Assembly: GCA_016703025.1 (NCBI GenBank)
Contig: JADJCV010000004.1
Coordinates: 248,001-312,000 of the forward strand
Reading direction: 5' to 3'
Source of the DNA: Candidatus Avedoeria danica
GTDB taxonomy: Bacteria; Chloroflexota; Anaerolineae; Epilineales; Epilineaceae
DNA: 64,000 nucleotides
The notes beneath the pieces are model-generated. The model searched no databases and was not told the DNA's origin. It saw nothing but the letters and a program-made list of their open reading frames with translations. Made by a program: the position numbers and the translations under genes. Below are positions 22,701 to 32,400 of this stretch, in pieces. Every line of letters starts with the position of its first letter. Positions within the stretch are counted from its first letter, which is position 1.

Positions 22701-25700
22701 GGCACGGCGATCGAGATCTGGCGCTGCGCGCTGTGCGACGGCACGGACTGGGAGCAGGTGGCGTCCGGCGGCATCGCCGATCCGGGCAACGCGGGCCGTG
22801 TCTCGTTCGCCGCGTTCGATCCGCCGCCGTTCCACTTCCTCTACGTCGCCGTCGGCAATGCCGAGGGCACGCAGGTCTGGCGCGCACCCGACGGCCTGCG
22901 CTGGGAGCCCGTGGCGCTCGACGGCTTCGGTGACCCGAACAACGCCGACGTGTACGGCGCGCGCAGCCTGGCCGTCTGGTCCGATCGCCTCTTCGTCGGC
23001 ACGGTGAACACGGCGCACGGCGGCGAGCTCTGGTCGACGGCCGGCGGGCGGCCGAGCACGATCCCGACGCCGCCCGGACCGGGCGCCGGCGCCACGCCTA
23101 CGCCCCGCCCGCGCGTCGACCCGCCGACGGGCCGGGCGCGCTACGCCTTCGTCGAACAGTGGCCGATCCCGCAGGCGGTGCCGCAGGACGTGATGGGCGG
23201 CGTGATCGACGTCGAGGTGGCGGACGACGCGACCGTCTATCTCCTGGACCGCACGAACAACCGCGTCATGCGGATGGATGCCAAGGGCAAGTGGCTGGCC
23301 GCGTTCGGCAACCTCGGCCGCGGGCCGGAGCGCCTCGGGCAGGCCGGGGCGATGGCCGTCGACAGCGGTCTCGGCCGTGTCTACGTCTCCGACCAGGCCA
23401 GCGACCGGCTGCTCCTCTATGGCCTGGACGGGACGTTCATGGACGCCTGGCCGAACATCCACGCGGTCGGTATCGTCCCGCTGCCCGACGGCACGCTATG
23501 GGTGGCCGACCGCCTGGCAGGCGCGATCCGCCACCTGGCGTCCGACGGCGCCGAGATCGAGCGCTTCCTGACGTTCGGCGACCGCGAGGACGACCAGTTC
23601 CGGACGATGGCCGACATCGCGCTCGATCCGGCGGACGGGACCCTGTACGTCGGGGACCTGAACGGACAGCGGCTGCGGCTGTTCCGGGACGACGGGACGG
23701 GCTGGCGGCGCGTGAAGACGGTGAACTTCGCCACGCGGATGTACGGCGGCCTCGGGTGCTCGAGCCTGCGGATGATCACGCTCGGGCCGGGCCGGATTCT
23801 CGTCAACCGCTGCCTGTTCGTGGATGACGACTACAACCGCTCCGTGCCCGGCAACCTGACCGGCTCCGACCTGTACGGCATCACGTTGCGGGCCGCGAAC
23901 CTGTCGGCGGGGCTCTTCTACGCCGTGGCCGTCTACGACACGGACCGCCTGGACGCGTTCAACGAGACCTGGCCGGCCGTGGTCCGCTTCACGGACAACG
24001 GATATGACATCGTCGACCGCTTCTGGCGCGGCCGCAACCCGCTCGGCGCGGCGGCCGAGGGGCTGATCAACGGCCCGGTGCGCCTGAGCACGATGCCGAA
24101 CGGCAACCTGTCGCTCACGGACGCGGTTGCGCTCCAGGAGCGCGCCCCGAACGGCACCGTCGTCGACACGCTCGGCTTCCAGAGCTCGCCGGGCGATGCC
24201 GAGCGGTTCGCCCTCCAGCCGGACCTCTCGATCGCCCAGGGAACGGACCACCACGTGATGGGCTTCGGCGCCTACCAGCGCGTCCGCCGGAACTACGACG
24301 GCACGTTCCGCGTGATCAGCCAGCGCCCGATCGTCGCCTACGGCAAGGCGGTTACGAAGCGCTATTGCAGCGCCTTCCAGACGCCGCGCTGCCAGGTCTA
24401 TCCCTACTTCGAAAAGCAGTGGGAGACGACATTGCCGACCGAGCTCGAGGGCGCGGCGGCCGTGGCGCACGAGCCGACGCTGGATCAGTTCGTGTTGCTG
24501 GCGCGCGTCCACACCGCGCCCTGGACGCGCGGCATCGAGCAGATCGAGTACCGCCTGTATGCCTACAAGCTCGGCTTCCGCGGCCGCAAGGAGATCGTGG
24601 AGCTGCCGGGCGAGGACATCGACGTGATCTGGGCGGATGTCGATGCCGGCCCGGACGGTCGGATCTACGTCCTTGACACCCTGAACGACCGCGTGAAGGT
24701 GCTCGGCGCGGACCTCAAGGACATCGCGATGGTCGCGACGCCCAAGGACAGCTGGCGCGTGGCCGGCGGGCCGAACGGCGAGATCTACGTGATGACGGTG
24801 TACGGCCATGTCGTCCGGATGGCCGCCGACGGCGCGATTCTCAGCCGCTTCGAGGGCATGCCGCACCAGGGCGTCTCGCCGGTGTCGCAGGTCGACCTGA
24901 CGGTCGACGGGGATGGCTGGGTCTACACCGTCGACAACCTGGCGAACCAGGTGACGGTCTTCGCGCCCGAGCCCGGCACGGAGGACGAGGTGCTGCAGGG
25001 CGGCACGTGCAACCTGCTGGGCGACAAGTACGCCGCGCCGACGGACGTGCTCCTGGGGGACAAGCTGAAGGTCTTCCTGACGATCCTCGGCAGCTGCGGC
25101 TTCCAGGAGCAGCCGGCGGACATCGTGCTGGCGATCAACACGTTCGGCGGCACGCTGGGCGACGATCCCGGGCGGACGCTGGCGAACAGCGTCCGCTCCG
25201 CCCGCCAGATCGCGGCGCTGACGGACCTCGACCGCCACCGCCTCGGCGTCGTGAGCTATTCCAAGAGCGGTGTCGTGGAGCAGTCGCTGACGAACGACAG
25301 CTACAAGGTCGTGCGCGGCCTGCGCAACCCGCGCGCCGACAACGGAGTGCCGTCGCGCAACTACGCCGGCCTGAAGACGGCCAGTGACCTCTTCGACGCC
25401 CAGAGCGCGACACGCCGGCGCGTGATCGTCCTCGTGTCCCCCGAACCGCCCGCGACGACGAACCCGAACCTGCCGCCCACGGATGATCCTGCCGCGGTCG
25501 CCCTGGCCGACAGTCTGCGCGCGGCGGGCGTGTTGGTCATCACGGTCAACGAATCCAGCCCGGTGGCGTCCGGCGACCTCTTCGACGACATCCAGGTCCT
25601 GCCGCGCGCCATGGGCGCCGGCCGGCCGGTCCACCGCCGGATGCTGGAACGCTACCGGCCGGCGTACCTCGTGAAGTCCGGCGCGCTCGTCGACAAGCTG

Positions 25701-26657
25701 CCGGCCAACATGGTCTACGTGCCGGACAGCGCCGACCCCCCCGCCACGTGGGACGCCGCGGCCCGCACGCTCACGTGGAACCTGCTGAACCTTCCGATCT
25801 CGACCTCACTGTTCAGCTTCGAGGTCCGCCCGAGCGAAGAGGGCGAGTGGCCGACGAACATCGAGGCCCGGGCCGACGTCACTGCGGACGGCTGGGACCA
25901 CAAGAACGAGGTCCGCTACCCGATCCCGCGCGTCCGCGTCTACGGCGAGCCGCCGCCCACGAAGACCCCGACGCCGACCCGGACGCTGACGCCCGAACCC
26001 ACGGCCACGCCGCGCCCGACCGGCGTGCCCGTGCCGATCTACCTGCCGATCCTGCTGAAGATGCAGCCGTGCAAGCCCGAGACGAAGTCCGTCGACATCG
26101 CGCTCGTCATCGACACGTCGGGCTCGATGAGCGAGACGACGTCGCCGGGCGGGCCGACGAAGCTCCAGGCGGCCACGGACGCGGCGCGCACGTTCCTCGG
26201 CCAGCTCGTGGCGGGGCGTGATCAGGCGACGCTGGTGCAGTTCAACAACGCGGCCCGCGTCGTCGTGCCGCTGTCCGACGGCGGTGCGCCGGCGATCGCC
26301 GGGCTGGCGCTGCTGACCCAGGACAACGGCACGCGGATCGACCTCGGGTTGGATGCGGCCGCAGGCGCGCTGTCCGTGCCCGAGCGCAAGGCGTCCAACA
26401 CCCCGGTGATCATCCTTCTCACGGACGGCGAGCCCACCGGCGCGACGCCCGACGAGGTGCGCGTGGCGGCCGTGCGGGCCAAGGGCGCCGGGATGCTCGT
26501 CTACACGATCGGCCTCGGCACGTCGATCGACGTGGCGCTGATGCGCGACGTGGCGACGAAGCCGGAGTGGTTCTACAGCGCGCCGGATACGGCGGATCTG
26601 GCGGCGATTTATGGGCAGATTGCGTTTGAGATCCCGTGTAAGTTGGAGTGGCCGTAG
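19710..26657 (+). CDS. Giant secreted NHL-propeller and VWA surface protein with P/T linker and YLP motif
   Basis: 2315 residues. A signal peptide (1-31, ending ARAAAQ) precedes a long series of NHL repeats (about 40-730; units such as GVAVDADGNAFVADTANHRI), a region of WSK/W-containing propeller-like repeats (about 740-1115), a P/T linker, and a second NHL set (about 1147-1755). Next is a degenerate VWA domain (about 1794-2000) whose metal motif is AINTFGG rather than DxSxS. A DUF11-like beta domain (about 2000-2085), a P/T linker and VPIYLPILLKMQPC follow, then an intact VWA domain (about 2127-2307) with DTSGS and LLTDGEP. The ATG at 19710 has AGGAG upstream. NHL propellers and VWA domains bind proteins or sugars, so an extracellular binding role is likely; the ligand is unknown. 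Confidence 0.88.
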   Translation: MNRTLLRPVHRRLVIAAAAAVGIGLAARAAAQDPGAVYALQYAGTVGEPGVPWYRSAAQLSGPAGLGARGDDLWVADGIGRRAVKFSSGGRYLAEIGRAGDVAGLNDEPPVGEIVDADTWFRPTQPPTATPTGGVPTPTPRRPGRPLDGFDATRPVDNGASSATNDGATAPGSVSPAEPNPVLAFAPDAPFGSDAQPAPADLAQATPPPGEEIVWLVDRAMHDVIVVDRVNGYRQVLGTPGEAGTDDDHLSSPGGVAVDADGNAFVADTANHRIQVYGLGFGVLATLGETGTPGADGAHFNRPGRLSFGTDGLLYVADAGNHRVVALDVTDLFDVKLVRSYGSGRGAAVGQLDGPTGVAADNQFVYVADGTNCRVSVFRRLERTHWEDIGTPGACGTDASPMRRITDVAVDGTGNLYVSDPDRHVVWRRTAITPRIFGVVFGSIDVPYLTDDAHFNGPEGVAVAADGMRYVVEGAGQRILKLGADDAARWTTGEPGVSGADGTHLDDPADVAITAAGNAAVVERGGMRVRIFAAADGAQVGTIGGPGTGQGQFDRPEGIGAAADGRLAVADTGNARVQIFDAGGNVVMTLRGLSGVDYAAPTDAAFDSAGRVYVADAVRQFVAVYDAAYNLIRVLGQTNTAGDAFDRFDAPRRLAIGPGDVLFVADTGNERVQVFDKAGAYLTTIGGVGGSGNGAFRTPLGLAVDAAGGLIVADRDNHRLQRFTPAVEPWTAGSVNGFGARDVAGVSALADYNGALVAGTSDDGGAAIWRRQAGATAWSKVADGGLGDAGNRAVTDLAIFGDKLWAGTLNARIDVPGTFGQPDVWASDGGELWSSADGSQWSRAVAGGLGDKTNAGVSAVFAFNGQLYAGTSGLMGDTDIDGDFAPDPTGGGLIYRSATGAAGSWTRVLARVATTPRYGITAMAAMSGTLYASSCGWERADGAGSGIDVVRSANGQSWASAGTFAVEGSRRGCVGALAPYDNYLYAAVGGDDRLEGVGTAIEIWRCALCDGTDWEQVASGGIADPGNAGRVSFAAFDPPPFHFLYVAVGNAEGTQVWRAPDGLRWEPVALDGFGDPNNADVYGARSLAVWSDRLFVGTVNTAHGGELWSTAGGRPSTIPTPPGPGAGATPTPRPRVDPPTGRARYAFVEQWPIPQAVPQDVMGGVIDVEVADDATVYLLDRTNNRVMRMDAKGKWLAAFGNLGRGPERLGQAGAMAVDSGLGRVYVSDQASDRLLLYGLDGTFMDAWPNIHAVGIVPLPDGTLWVADRLAGAIRHLASDGAEIERFLTFGDREDDQFRTMADIALDPADGTLYVGDLNGQRLRLFRDDGTGWRRVKTVNFATRMYGGLGCSSLRMITLGPGRILVNRCLFVDDDYNRSVPGNLTGSDLYGITLRAANLSAGLFYAVAVYDTDRLDAFNETWPAVVRFTDNGYDIVDRFWRGRNPLGAAAEGLINGPVRLSTMPNGNLSLTDAVALQERAPNGTVVDTLGFQSSPGDAERFALQPDLSIAQGTDHHVMGFGAYQRVRRNYDGTFRVISQRPIVAYGKAVTKRYCSAFQTPRCQVYPYFEKQWETTLPTELEGAAAVAHEPTLDQFVLLARVHTAPWTRGIEQIEYRLYAYKLGFRGRKEIVELPGEDIDVIWADVDAGPDGRIYVLDTLNDRVKVLGADLKDIAMVATPKDSWRVAGGPNGEIYVMTVYGHVVRMAADGAILSRFEGMPHQGVSPVSQVDLTVDGDGWVYTVDNLANQVTVFAPEPGTEDEVLQGGTCNLLGDKYAAPTDVLLGDKLKVFLTILGSCGFQEQPADIVLAINTFGGTLGDDPGRTLANSVRSARQIAALTDLDRHRLGVVSYSKSGVVEQSLTNDSYKVVRGLRNPRADNGVPSRNYAGLKTASDLFDAQSATRRRVIVLVSPEPPATTNPNLPPTDDPAAVALADSLRAAGVLVITVNESSPVASGDLFDDIQVLPRAMGAGRPVHRRMLERYRPAYLVKSGALVDKLPANMVYVPDSADPPATWDAAARTLTWNLLNLPISTSLFSFEVRPSEEGEWPTNIEARADVTADGWDHKNEVRYPIPRVRVYGEPPPTKTPTPTRTLTPEPTATPRPTGVPVPIYLPILLKMQPCKPETKSVDIALVIDTSGSMSETTSPGGPTKLQAATDAARTFLGQLVAGRDQATLVQFNNAARVVVPLSDGGAPAIAGLALLTQDNGTRIDLGLDAAAGALSVPERKASNTPVIILLTDGEPTGATPDEVRVAAVRAKGAGMLVYTIGLGTSIDVALMRDVATKPEWFYSAPDTADLAAIYGQIAFEIPCKLEWP

Positions 26658-26659
26658 GG

Positions 26660-26678
26660 CGGGGGCGTGCGGCCCCCG
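26660..26678 (+). terminator. Hairpin directly after the NHL/VWA gene
   Basis: CGGGGGC (26660-26666) pairs with GCCCCCG (26672-26678) across a 5-nt loop, 3 bp past the stop codon. There is no U-tract, so it may be a weak or protein-assisted terminator. Confidence 0.45.
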
Positions 26679-26698
26679 GCCCCGGCGTTAGCGCGCCG

Positions 26699-26726
26699 AC
26701 CCCTCCTCCAATGCTGGGGGAGGGGT
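26699..26726. repeat. Short G/C-rich palindromic repeat, copy 1
   Basis: ACCCCTCCTCCA and TGGGGGAGGGGT flank the loop ATGC. The same structure (TCCCCCTCCCCCA-GACT-TGGGGGAGGGGG) occurs at 55794-55822 inside a broken toxin gene, so this is a repeated element rather than a gene-specific terminator, although it could act as one. Confidence 0.6.
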
Positions 26727-26878
26727 TCCGGATCCGTGACGTTCCGCGGTCGGACAGGGACAATGCGATAGGATGAGGACAACGGAATCGGTGGGATGGG
26801 CGCCCGGATCTGGACAGGTCCGGGCGCTGATCTATACATGGCCGGCGCAACGCGACACCGGCGCGGCATCGTTGGACC

Positions 26879-26929
26879 TTGGGAACCGGCTCCTCCACGT
26901 GCTAGTATGTGGCCACATCTGTGGCCACA
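26879..26929 (+). promoter_or_regulatory. Promoter and twin TGTGGCCACA operators of the toxin-antitoxin pair
   Basis: TTGGGA (26879-26884), an 18-bp spacer and TAGTAT (26903-26908) form a plausible promoter. Two perfect 10-bp palindromes TGTGGCCACA lie at 26908-26917 and 26920-26929, 12 bp apart centre to centre and covering the expected start site. Such paired palindromes are typical operators for antitoxin autorepression. Confidence 0.7.
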
Positions 26930-26947
26930 ACGACACGGGAGGCGCTC

Positions 26948-27238
26948 ATGAACTACGTCGGCGTGCGCGAACTGAAGAACGACGCGTCCGAAGTGATCCG
27001 CGCCGTGCGGGAGGATCACGCGGAGTACGTGGTCACCTACCGCGGGCGGCCGGTGGCCGTCATCCGGCCGGTGGACGCATCGCTGGACGGGCTGGACGTT
27101 GAGCGGTCGAACAGACGCAAGCCATTGGATCCGGCGTTCTGGGAGCGTTGGGATCTCCTGGCTGCCAGGATCGGTGCCAGCATTCGCACCGACATGACAG
27201 CCGCCGAAATGGTCGCTGAACAGCGACGCGTCCTGTGA
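26948..27238 (+). CDS. Phd/YefM-family antitoxin
   Basis: 96 residues. The N-terminus MNYVGVRELKNDASEVIRAV and then VVTYRGRPVAVIRPV are the characteristic DNA-binding fold of Phd/YefM antitoxins; the C-terminal half (RKPLDPAFWERWDLLAARIG) is the variable toxin-binding arm. The ATG at 26948 has GGGAGG upstream. It overlaps the PIN toxin gene (GTGA). By analogy with the family it neutralises the toxin and, with it, represses the promoter through the TGTGGCCACA palindromes. Confidence 0.92.
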   Translation: MNYVGVRELKNDASEVIRAVREDHAEYVVTYRGRPVAVIRPVDASLDGLDVERSNRRKPLDPAFWERWDLLAARIGASIRTDMTAAEMVAEQRRVL

Positions 27239-27681
27239 ACACGTCGTTCGTCATCGACGCGAGCGTCTTCATCGCCGCAGCGCGCGCCGGCGAGGCGTTC
27301 CATGCGGACGCCCGATCGCTGCTCGAGATCCTCGTCGAAAACGGGGCCAGCCTGTACGTTCCGGCGATCATCCTGCCCGAGATGGCCGCCGCCCTTGCGC
27401 GTCAGGAAGCTGACCCCCTGGACATCGTTCAGCAACTGGGTGCCGTCGGCGACTGGCCTGGCGCCAATCTCGTTCCGGTCGACGAGCCGTTGGCGAAGCT
27501 ATCCGCTCGCCTGGCCGCCGACCAGCGCCTGCGCGGCTGCGACGCGATCTACGTCGCGCTGGCGCACATGGTCGGCGCCGACCTCATCTCCCTAGACAAC
27601 GAACAGCGCAGTCGCGCGCCACGGTCCGTCCCCACCCTCACGCCCGCTGAAGCGTTGGAACGACTTGCCGCGCGCCCTTGA
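27235..27681 (+). CDS. vapC: PIN-domain ribonuclease toxin (VapC type)
   Basis: 148 residues. The PIN-domain acids are all in place: D8 (FVIDASVF), E49 (IILPEMAAAL), D103 (GCDAIYVALA) and D121 (ADLISLDNEQ). VapC toxins cleave tRNA or rRNA when released from their antitoxin. The GTG start at 27235 overlaps the antitoxin stop by 4 bp, the usual arrangement for coupled expression. The pair looks intact and functional, unlike the two broken pairs elsewhere in the window. Confidence 0.93.
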   Translation: MNTSFVIDASVFIAAARAGEAFHADARSLLEILVENGASLYVPAIILPEMAAALARQEADPLDIVQQLGAVGDWPGANLVPVDEPLAKLSARLAADQRLRGCDAIYVALAHMVGADLISLDNEQRSRAPRSVPTLTPAEALERLAARP

Positions 27682-27785
27682 GTCGTGCGCCCGGACCGTT
27701 CTATCCGGCAAAGAGTGACGATCCAGGCGATCATCGCGATCCTGTTCCCGTGCCAACCACCCGCCAACGCGCCGTTCAGACACCC

Positions 27786-29399
27786 ATGAACGTGGCCGCC
27801 ATCGCACCACAGAACCGCATGCTGTCCCCATCCCCGATCGCCATCCTCATCTCGGTATTGCTGCTGGCGCCGGCCGCGCCCGGAGCCGAAGCCGGCGTCA
27901 GCGTCGGCACCGACGACGGCGTGGTCGGGATCGCCTACCTGCCCGGCGTGTTGAACGCCGGCCGCTTCGCTGCGTACCCAACCCCGCCGACGGCCCCGAC
28001 GACTCCGCCTCTCCCGACGCCACCGCCCACACCGCAGCCTACGCAGCCGCCCGGCGAAGCACGGCCCGCGCACTACGTGTCCACCACCGCCACCGGCTCC
28101 GGCGACGGATCGCTCAACGCTCCGTGGACCCTGCAGCAGGCGCTCAGCCAACCCGCATCACTCAAGCCGGGCGACGTCGTCTGGCTCCGCGGCGGAACGT
28201 ACAGCGGCACGCACATCACGGACCCGTCCCTCGGGCGCATCTCGTTCACCTGCGGCACGCACGGGACGGCCACCGACCCCATCGTCTTCCGCAACCACAA
28301 CGATGAGCGGGTCACGATCGACGGCGAGGGCAACCAGGTTGCGCTGTTCGTGCAGAACTGCAGCCACACGTGGTTCTGGGGGCTGGAGGTGATGAGCTCC
28401 GCCCCGGTGCGCACGCCGTCCCGGTCGTACATCTACTGCACGGCGCCCGACGTGAAGTTCATCAACATGATCCTGCACGACATGGCCGACGGGATCGACC
28501 TCTGGACCACCGCCACCGACGCCGAGCTGTACGGCTCTCTCGTGTACCACAACGGCTGGGATGAACCCAACGGCGGCCATGGGCACGGCATCTATACCCA
28601 GAACAAGGCGCCGAGCGTGAAGAAGATCCACGACAACATCTTCTTCAGCCAATACGGCATGAACATCCGGGTGTGGTCGACGAACCAGTTCGTCGACAAC
28701 TTCGAGTTCGAGGGCAACATCGCCTTCAACGGCGGCTCGCTCTCGGAGAATGCCAGCCGCAAGTTCAACTTCTTCGTCGTCGGGAACAACCCGAAGGCGC
28801 CGACGCGCAACCTGGTGGTGCGCCACAACTACACGTACGCCGGGAACACGACGACGACGCCCGCCTGCAACGCGTTCGGACCCAACTACGGCGCGGTGGA
28901 CATGCGCCTCGAGGACAACCACCTGCTGGGACAACTGCGGGTCACCGGACCGTATACGAACGCCGTGATCGTCCACAACACGATCCTGGGCGGCACCGCG
29001 CTGCCGTTCATCACCGGCACGGGCTTCCGCCCGGAGGATCATCCGCACAACGTCTACGCCCAGGACGTACCGACGACGGGCGTCGAGGTCTTCGTGCGCC
29101 CGAACAAGTACGAGCCCGGACGCGCGCACGTCGCCATCTACAACTGGAGCGGCGCCGACGCCGTCGATGTCGACGCGACCGCGCTCGGGCTCCGTCCCGG
29201 CGACCGGTACGAGATCATCCACGCGATGGACTACTTCAACGACCGGATCACCCGGACGTACGACGGCGGCGGGACGATCGCGGTGCCGATGACCGGCCAC
29301 ACGTTCGCGCAGGCCATCGGCTCGACGAAGGCGCCGGTGTCGCAGTTGCCGCTGTTCGGCGCGTTTGTGATTCGGCGGGTGCCCTCGCCTGGGCGATAG
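27786..29399 (+). CDS. Secreted right-handed beta-helix protein
   Basis: About 537 residues from the ATG at 27786. A signal sequence (hydrophobic IAILISVLLLAPAAPGAEA) is followed by GIAYLPGVLNAG, then a Pro-rich linker (about 60-90), then HYVSTTATGSGDGSLNAPWT, the common start of secreted beta-helix 'parallel repeat' proteins. The body has the expected repeat of short strands with N/D/H turns (NILHD-like; IFRNHNDERVTIDG; FVDNFEFEGNIAFNGG), as in polysaccharide lyases and related proteins. Here the 'YLP' sequence comes before the Pro linker, the reverse of the other proteins. No Shine-Dalgarno is visible, and ATG 27819 is an alternative start. A lyase or glycan-binding role is possible; catalytic residues cannot be assigned. 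Confidence 0.8.
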   Translation: MNVAAIAPQNRMLSPSPIAILISVLLLAPAAPGAEAGVSVGTDDGVVGIAYLPGVLNAGRFAAYPTPPTAPTTPPLPTPPPTPQPTQPPGEARPAHYVSTTATGSGDGSLNAPWTLQQALSQPASLKPGDVVWLRGGTYSGTHITDPSLGRISFTCGTHGTATDPIVFRNHNDERVTIDGEGNQVALFVQNCSHTWFWGLEVMSSAPVRTPSRSYIYCTAPDVKFINMILHDMADGIDLWTTATDAELYGSLVYHNGWDEPNGGHGHGIYTQNKAPSVKKIHDNIFFSQYGMNIRVWSTNQFVDNFEFEGNIAFNGGSLSENASRKFNFFVVGNNPKAPTRNLVVRHNYTYAGNTTTTPACNAFGPNYGAVDMRLEDNHLLGQLRVTGPYTNAVIVHNTILGGTALPFITGTGFRPEDHPHNVYAQDVPTTGVEVFVRPNKYEPGRAHVAIYNWSGADAVDVDATALGLRPGDRYEIIHAMDYFNDRITRTYDGGGTIAVPMTGHTFAQAIGSTKAPVSQLPLFGAFVIRRVPSPGR

Positions 29400-29457
29400 C
29401 ACGTAGCCACGCACCGTCCGCCTAGACCGCGGGGCCGCAACCGGATACCGTTGCGGT

Positions 29458-32400
29458 GTGCCCCCCTTCCTTGAACTCGCATCCAAGCCCATCGAACCGC
29501 CCATCCGCGCCGAGCTTTTCGGCATCGAGCGCCTCGAGCAGCACGCCGAGAGCTTGGCGGAGGCGCAGAGCGTGCTCGCCAAGCGGGGCAAGGGGCGAGC
29601 CCTGCTGCCGCGGGTCCAGGACAACGCACGCGTGCTGCGCGACGGGTACCGCGAGATCGCGCGCGTGATTCGCGAGGAACGGGCGATCACGCCGGCCGCC
29701 GAGTGGCTCGTCGACAACTTCCACATCGTGGACGAGCAGCTGCGCGAGATCCGTGACGACCTGCCTGTCGGCTTCTACAACGAGCTGCCCAAGCTGGCCG
29801 ACGGCCCCCATCAGGGCTACCCGCGCGTCTACGGCATCGCCTGGGCGTTCGTGGCGCACACGGACAGCCGGTTCGATCCGGATGCGCTCCGCCGGTTCGT
29901 GCAGGCGTACCAGCGCGTCCAGCCGCTGACGATCGGCGAGCTCTGGGCGATCGCCATCACGCTGAGGGTCGTGCTCGTCGAGAACCTCCGGCGCCTGACG
30001 GAGAGCATCGTCCGGGGCCGAGCGCTGCGTCAGGCGGCCGACGCGCTGGCGGACGATCTGCTGGCGCACGGCGGACGCCGAAGCTCGGCGGCTGCCTGGG
30101 AGCTCCGGTCCCTGGAGGACCGTCCGCTCGTGACCACCTTTGCGGTCCAGCTCGTCCAGCGGCTGCGCGATTCCGATCCCGGCGAGATGCCCGCCCTCCT
30201 GTGGCTGAACGAGCGGCTGGCGGCGCAAGGGATCACGCCCGACGACATCGTGCGCCGCGAGCACCGGCGGCAGGCCGCGATGAACGTGACGGTCCGCAAC
30301 GTGATCATGAGCATGGGCCTCATGTCCGCGCTCGACTGGTCCGAGTTCTTCGAAACCGTCAGCCTGGTCGACGACGTGCTCTGCGCCGTGCCCGGCTACG
30401 CGGCGATGGACTTCGCCACCCGCGACAGCTACCGCCACGCCATCGAGGACCTCGCGCGGGGCGCTGGCCGCTCGGAGCAGGACGTCACCCGTGCCGTGAT
30501 GGCCGCGGCGGTGGCCAATGATCCGGTTGCCGATCCGGCCGACGCACGCCGCGCCGACCCCGGCCACTACCTCGTGGGCAACGGCCGTCGCGCCTTCGAG
30601 ACCGCGCTCGGCTTCCGAGCACCGCTCGGCCTGCGGCTCATCCGCGCCTACATCGCCGGCGCCACGCCCGGATACCTCGGCACGATCGCGATGATCACCG
30701 CGGCGCTCCTCACCGGGCCGCTGCTCCTTGGCATGGCCGACGACGCCGGCGTCCGGACGATGCTGGCATTGGCGCTGGCGGCGGCGTTCCCGGCCTCCGA
30801 TCTGGCGATCGCCCTGCTGAACCGCAACGTCACGTCGCTGGTCAGGCCGCGCGCGCTGCCGCGACTCGAGCTGCGCGGCGGCGTGCCGCCGGACTTGCGG
30901 ACGATTGTCGTCGTGCCGTCGCTGCTCACGCGGCCGGACCAGGTCGAGGCGCTGATCGAGCGGTTGGAGGTGCACTACCTGGCCAACGCAGACGGCGCCG
31001 TCCACTTCGCGCTCCTGTCCGACTGGACGGACGCGCCCGCAGAGCGTATGCCGGGTGACGAGGACGTCCTGGCGTGCGCGCGCGAAGGGATCGCCCGCCT
31101 GAACGTGCGGCATGGTACGGTGGACGACGATGGGCCGCGCTTCCTCCTCTTCCACCGCCGGCGGCAGTGGAACGCGGGCGAGCGGGCATGGATGGGCTGG
31201 GAGCGCAAGCGCGGCAAGCTCCACGAGCTGAACCGCCTGCTGCGCGGGGCAACCGACACGTCGTTCCTGCCGGATGGCGCAGAGGGCGAGGCATCGCTGG
31301 CGCCCGGCGCAGCGCCCGTCGTTCCGCCCGGCACTCGCTACGTCGTCACGCTCGACGAGGACACGCGCTTGCCGCGGGGGGCTGTCAAGCGGCTCGTGGG
31401 CACGATGGCGCACCCGCTCAACCATCCCCGGTTCGACCCGGACACGCGCCGGGTCGTGGAAGGGTACGGCGTGTTGCAGCCGCGCGTCACCCCGCCGTTG
31501 CCCGGCCTGGTCGGCTCGTTCTTCCAGCGCCAGTCGTCCGGACCGGCCGGCATCGACCCGTACGCGGCGGCGGTGTCGGACGTCTACCAGGACCTGTTCG
31601 GCGAGGGCTCGTTTACGGGCAAGGGGATCTACGACGTCGATGCGTTCGAATCGGCCATGGCAGGGCGCGTGCCCGAAAACGCGATGCTGAGCCACGATCT
31701 CTTCGAGGGCATCTTTGCCCGCGCCGGCCTCGTCACCGACATCGAGCTCTTCGAGAGCGCGCCGTCGCACTACGGCGTCGCCGCGGCCCGGACGCACCGC
31801 TGGGCGCGCGGCGACTGGCAGCTGCTGCCGTGGATCCTCGGGCGGCGCGTGCCCGTCATCGGGCGCTGGAAGATGGTGGACAACCTGCGTCGCACGTTGT
31901 CGGCGCCGGCCACGTTCCTGACCCTCGTGCTCGGCTGGACGCTGCCCGGCGCCGTGCCTGCGGTGTGGACCGCGTTCGTCCTCGCGGTGATCGGCGTCCC
32001 GCCGCTCCTGCCGGTGCTCGCCGGCCTGGTCCCGCGCGGCCACGGCTTCTCGAAGCGCAGCCACGCCCGCGCCTCGGGTCGGGACCTGCGGATGGCCGCG
32101 GCGCAGACGGCGCTCACGATCGCGATGCTCGCGCATCAGGCGTGGCTGATGCTCGATGCCATCGCGCGGTCGGTGACTCGGGTGTACGTGACGCATCGCG
32201 ACCTGCTGGAGTGGGTGACCGCGGCCCAGGCCAAGACCGGGCTGCGCCTGGATTTGCGCGGCTTCTACCAGCGCATGGCCGGCGGCGTCGCGTTCGCGCT
32301 GGCCGCCGCGGCCGCCGTCGCCCTCGTCCGACCGGCAGCGTTGCCCGTCGCGCTGCCCTTCGTGCTGCTCTGGACTGCTTCCCCCGCCGTCGCCCGGTTC

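Noticed and set aside
19683..23462. Antisense open frame opposite the NHL/VWA gene
   Set aside because: Shadow of NHL-repeat codons; Val/Arg/Asp-rich without structure.
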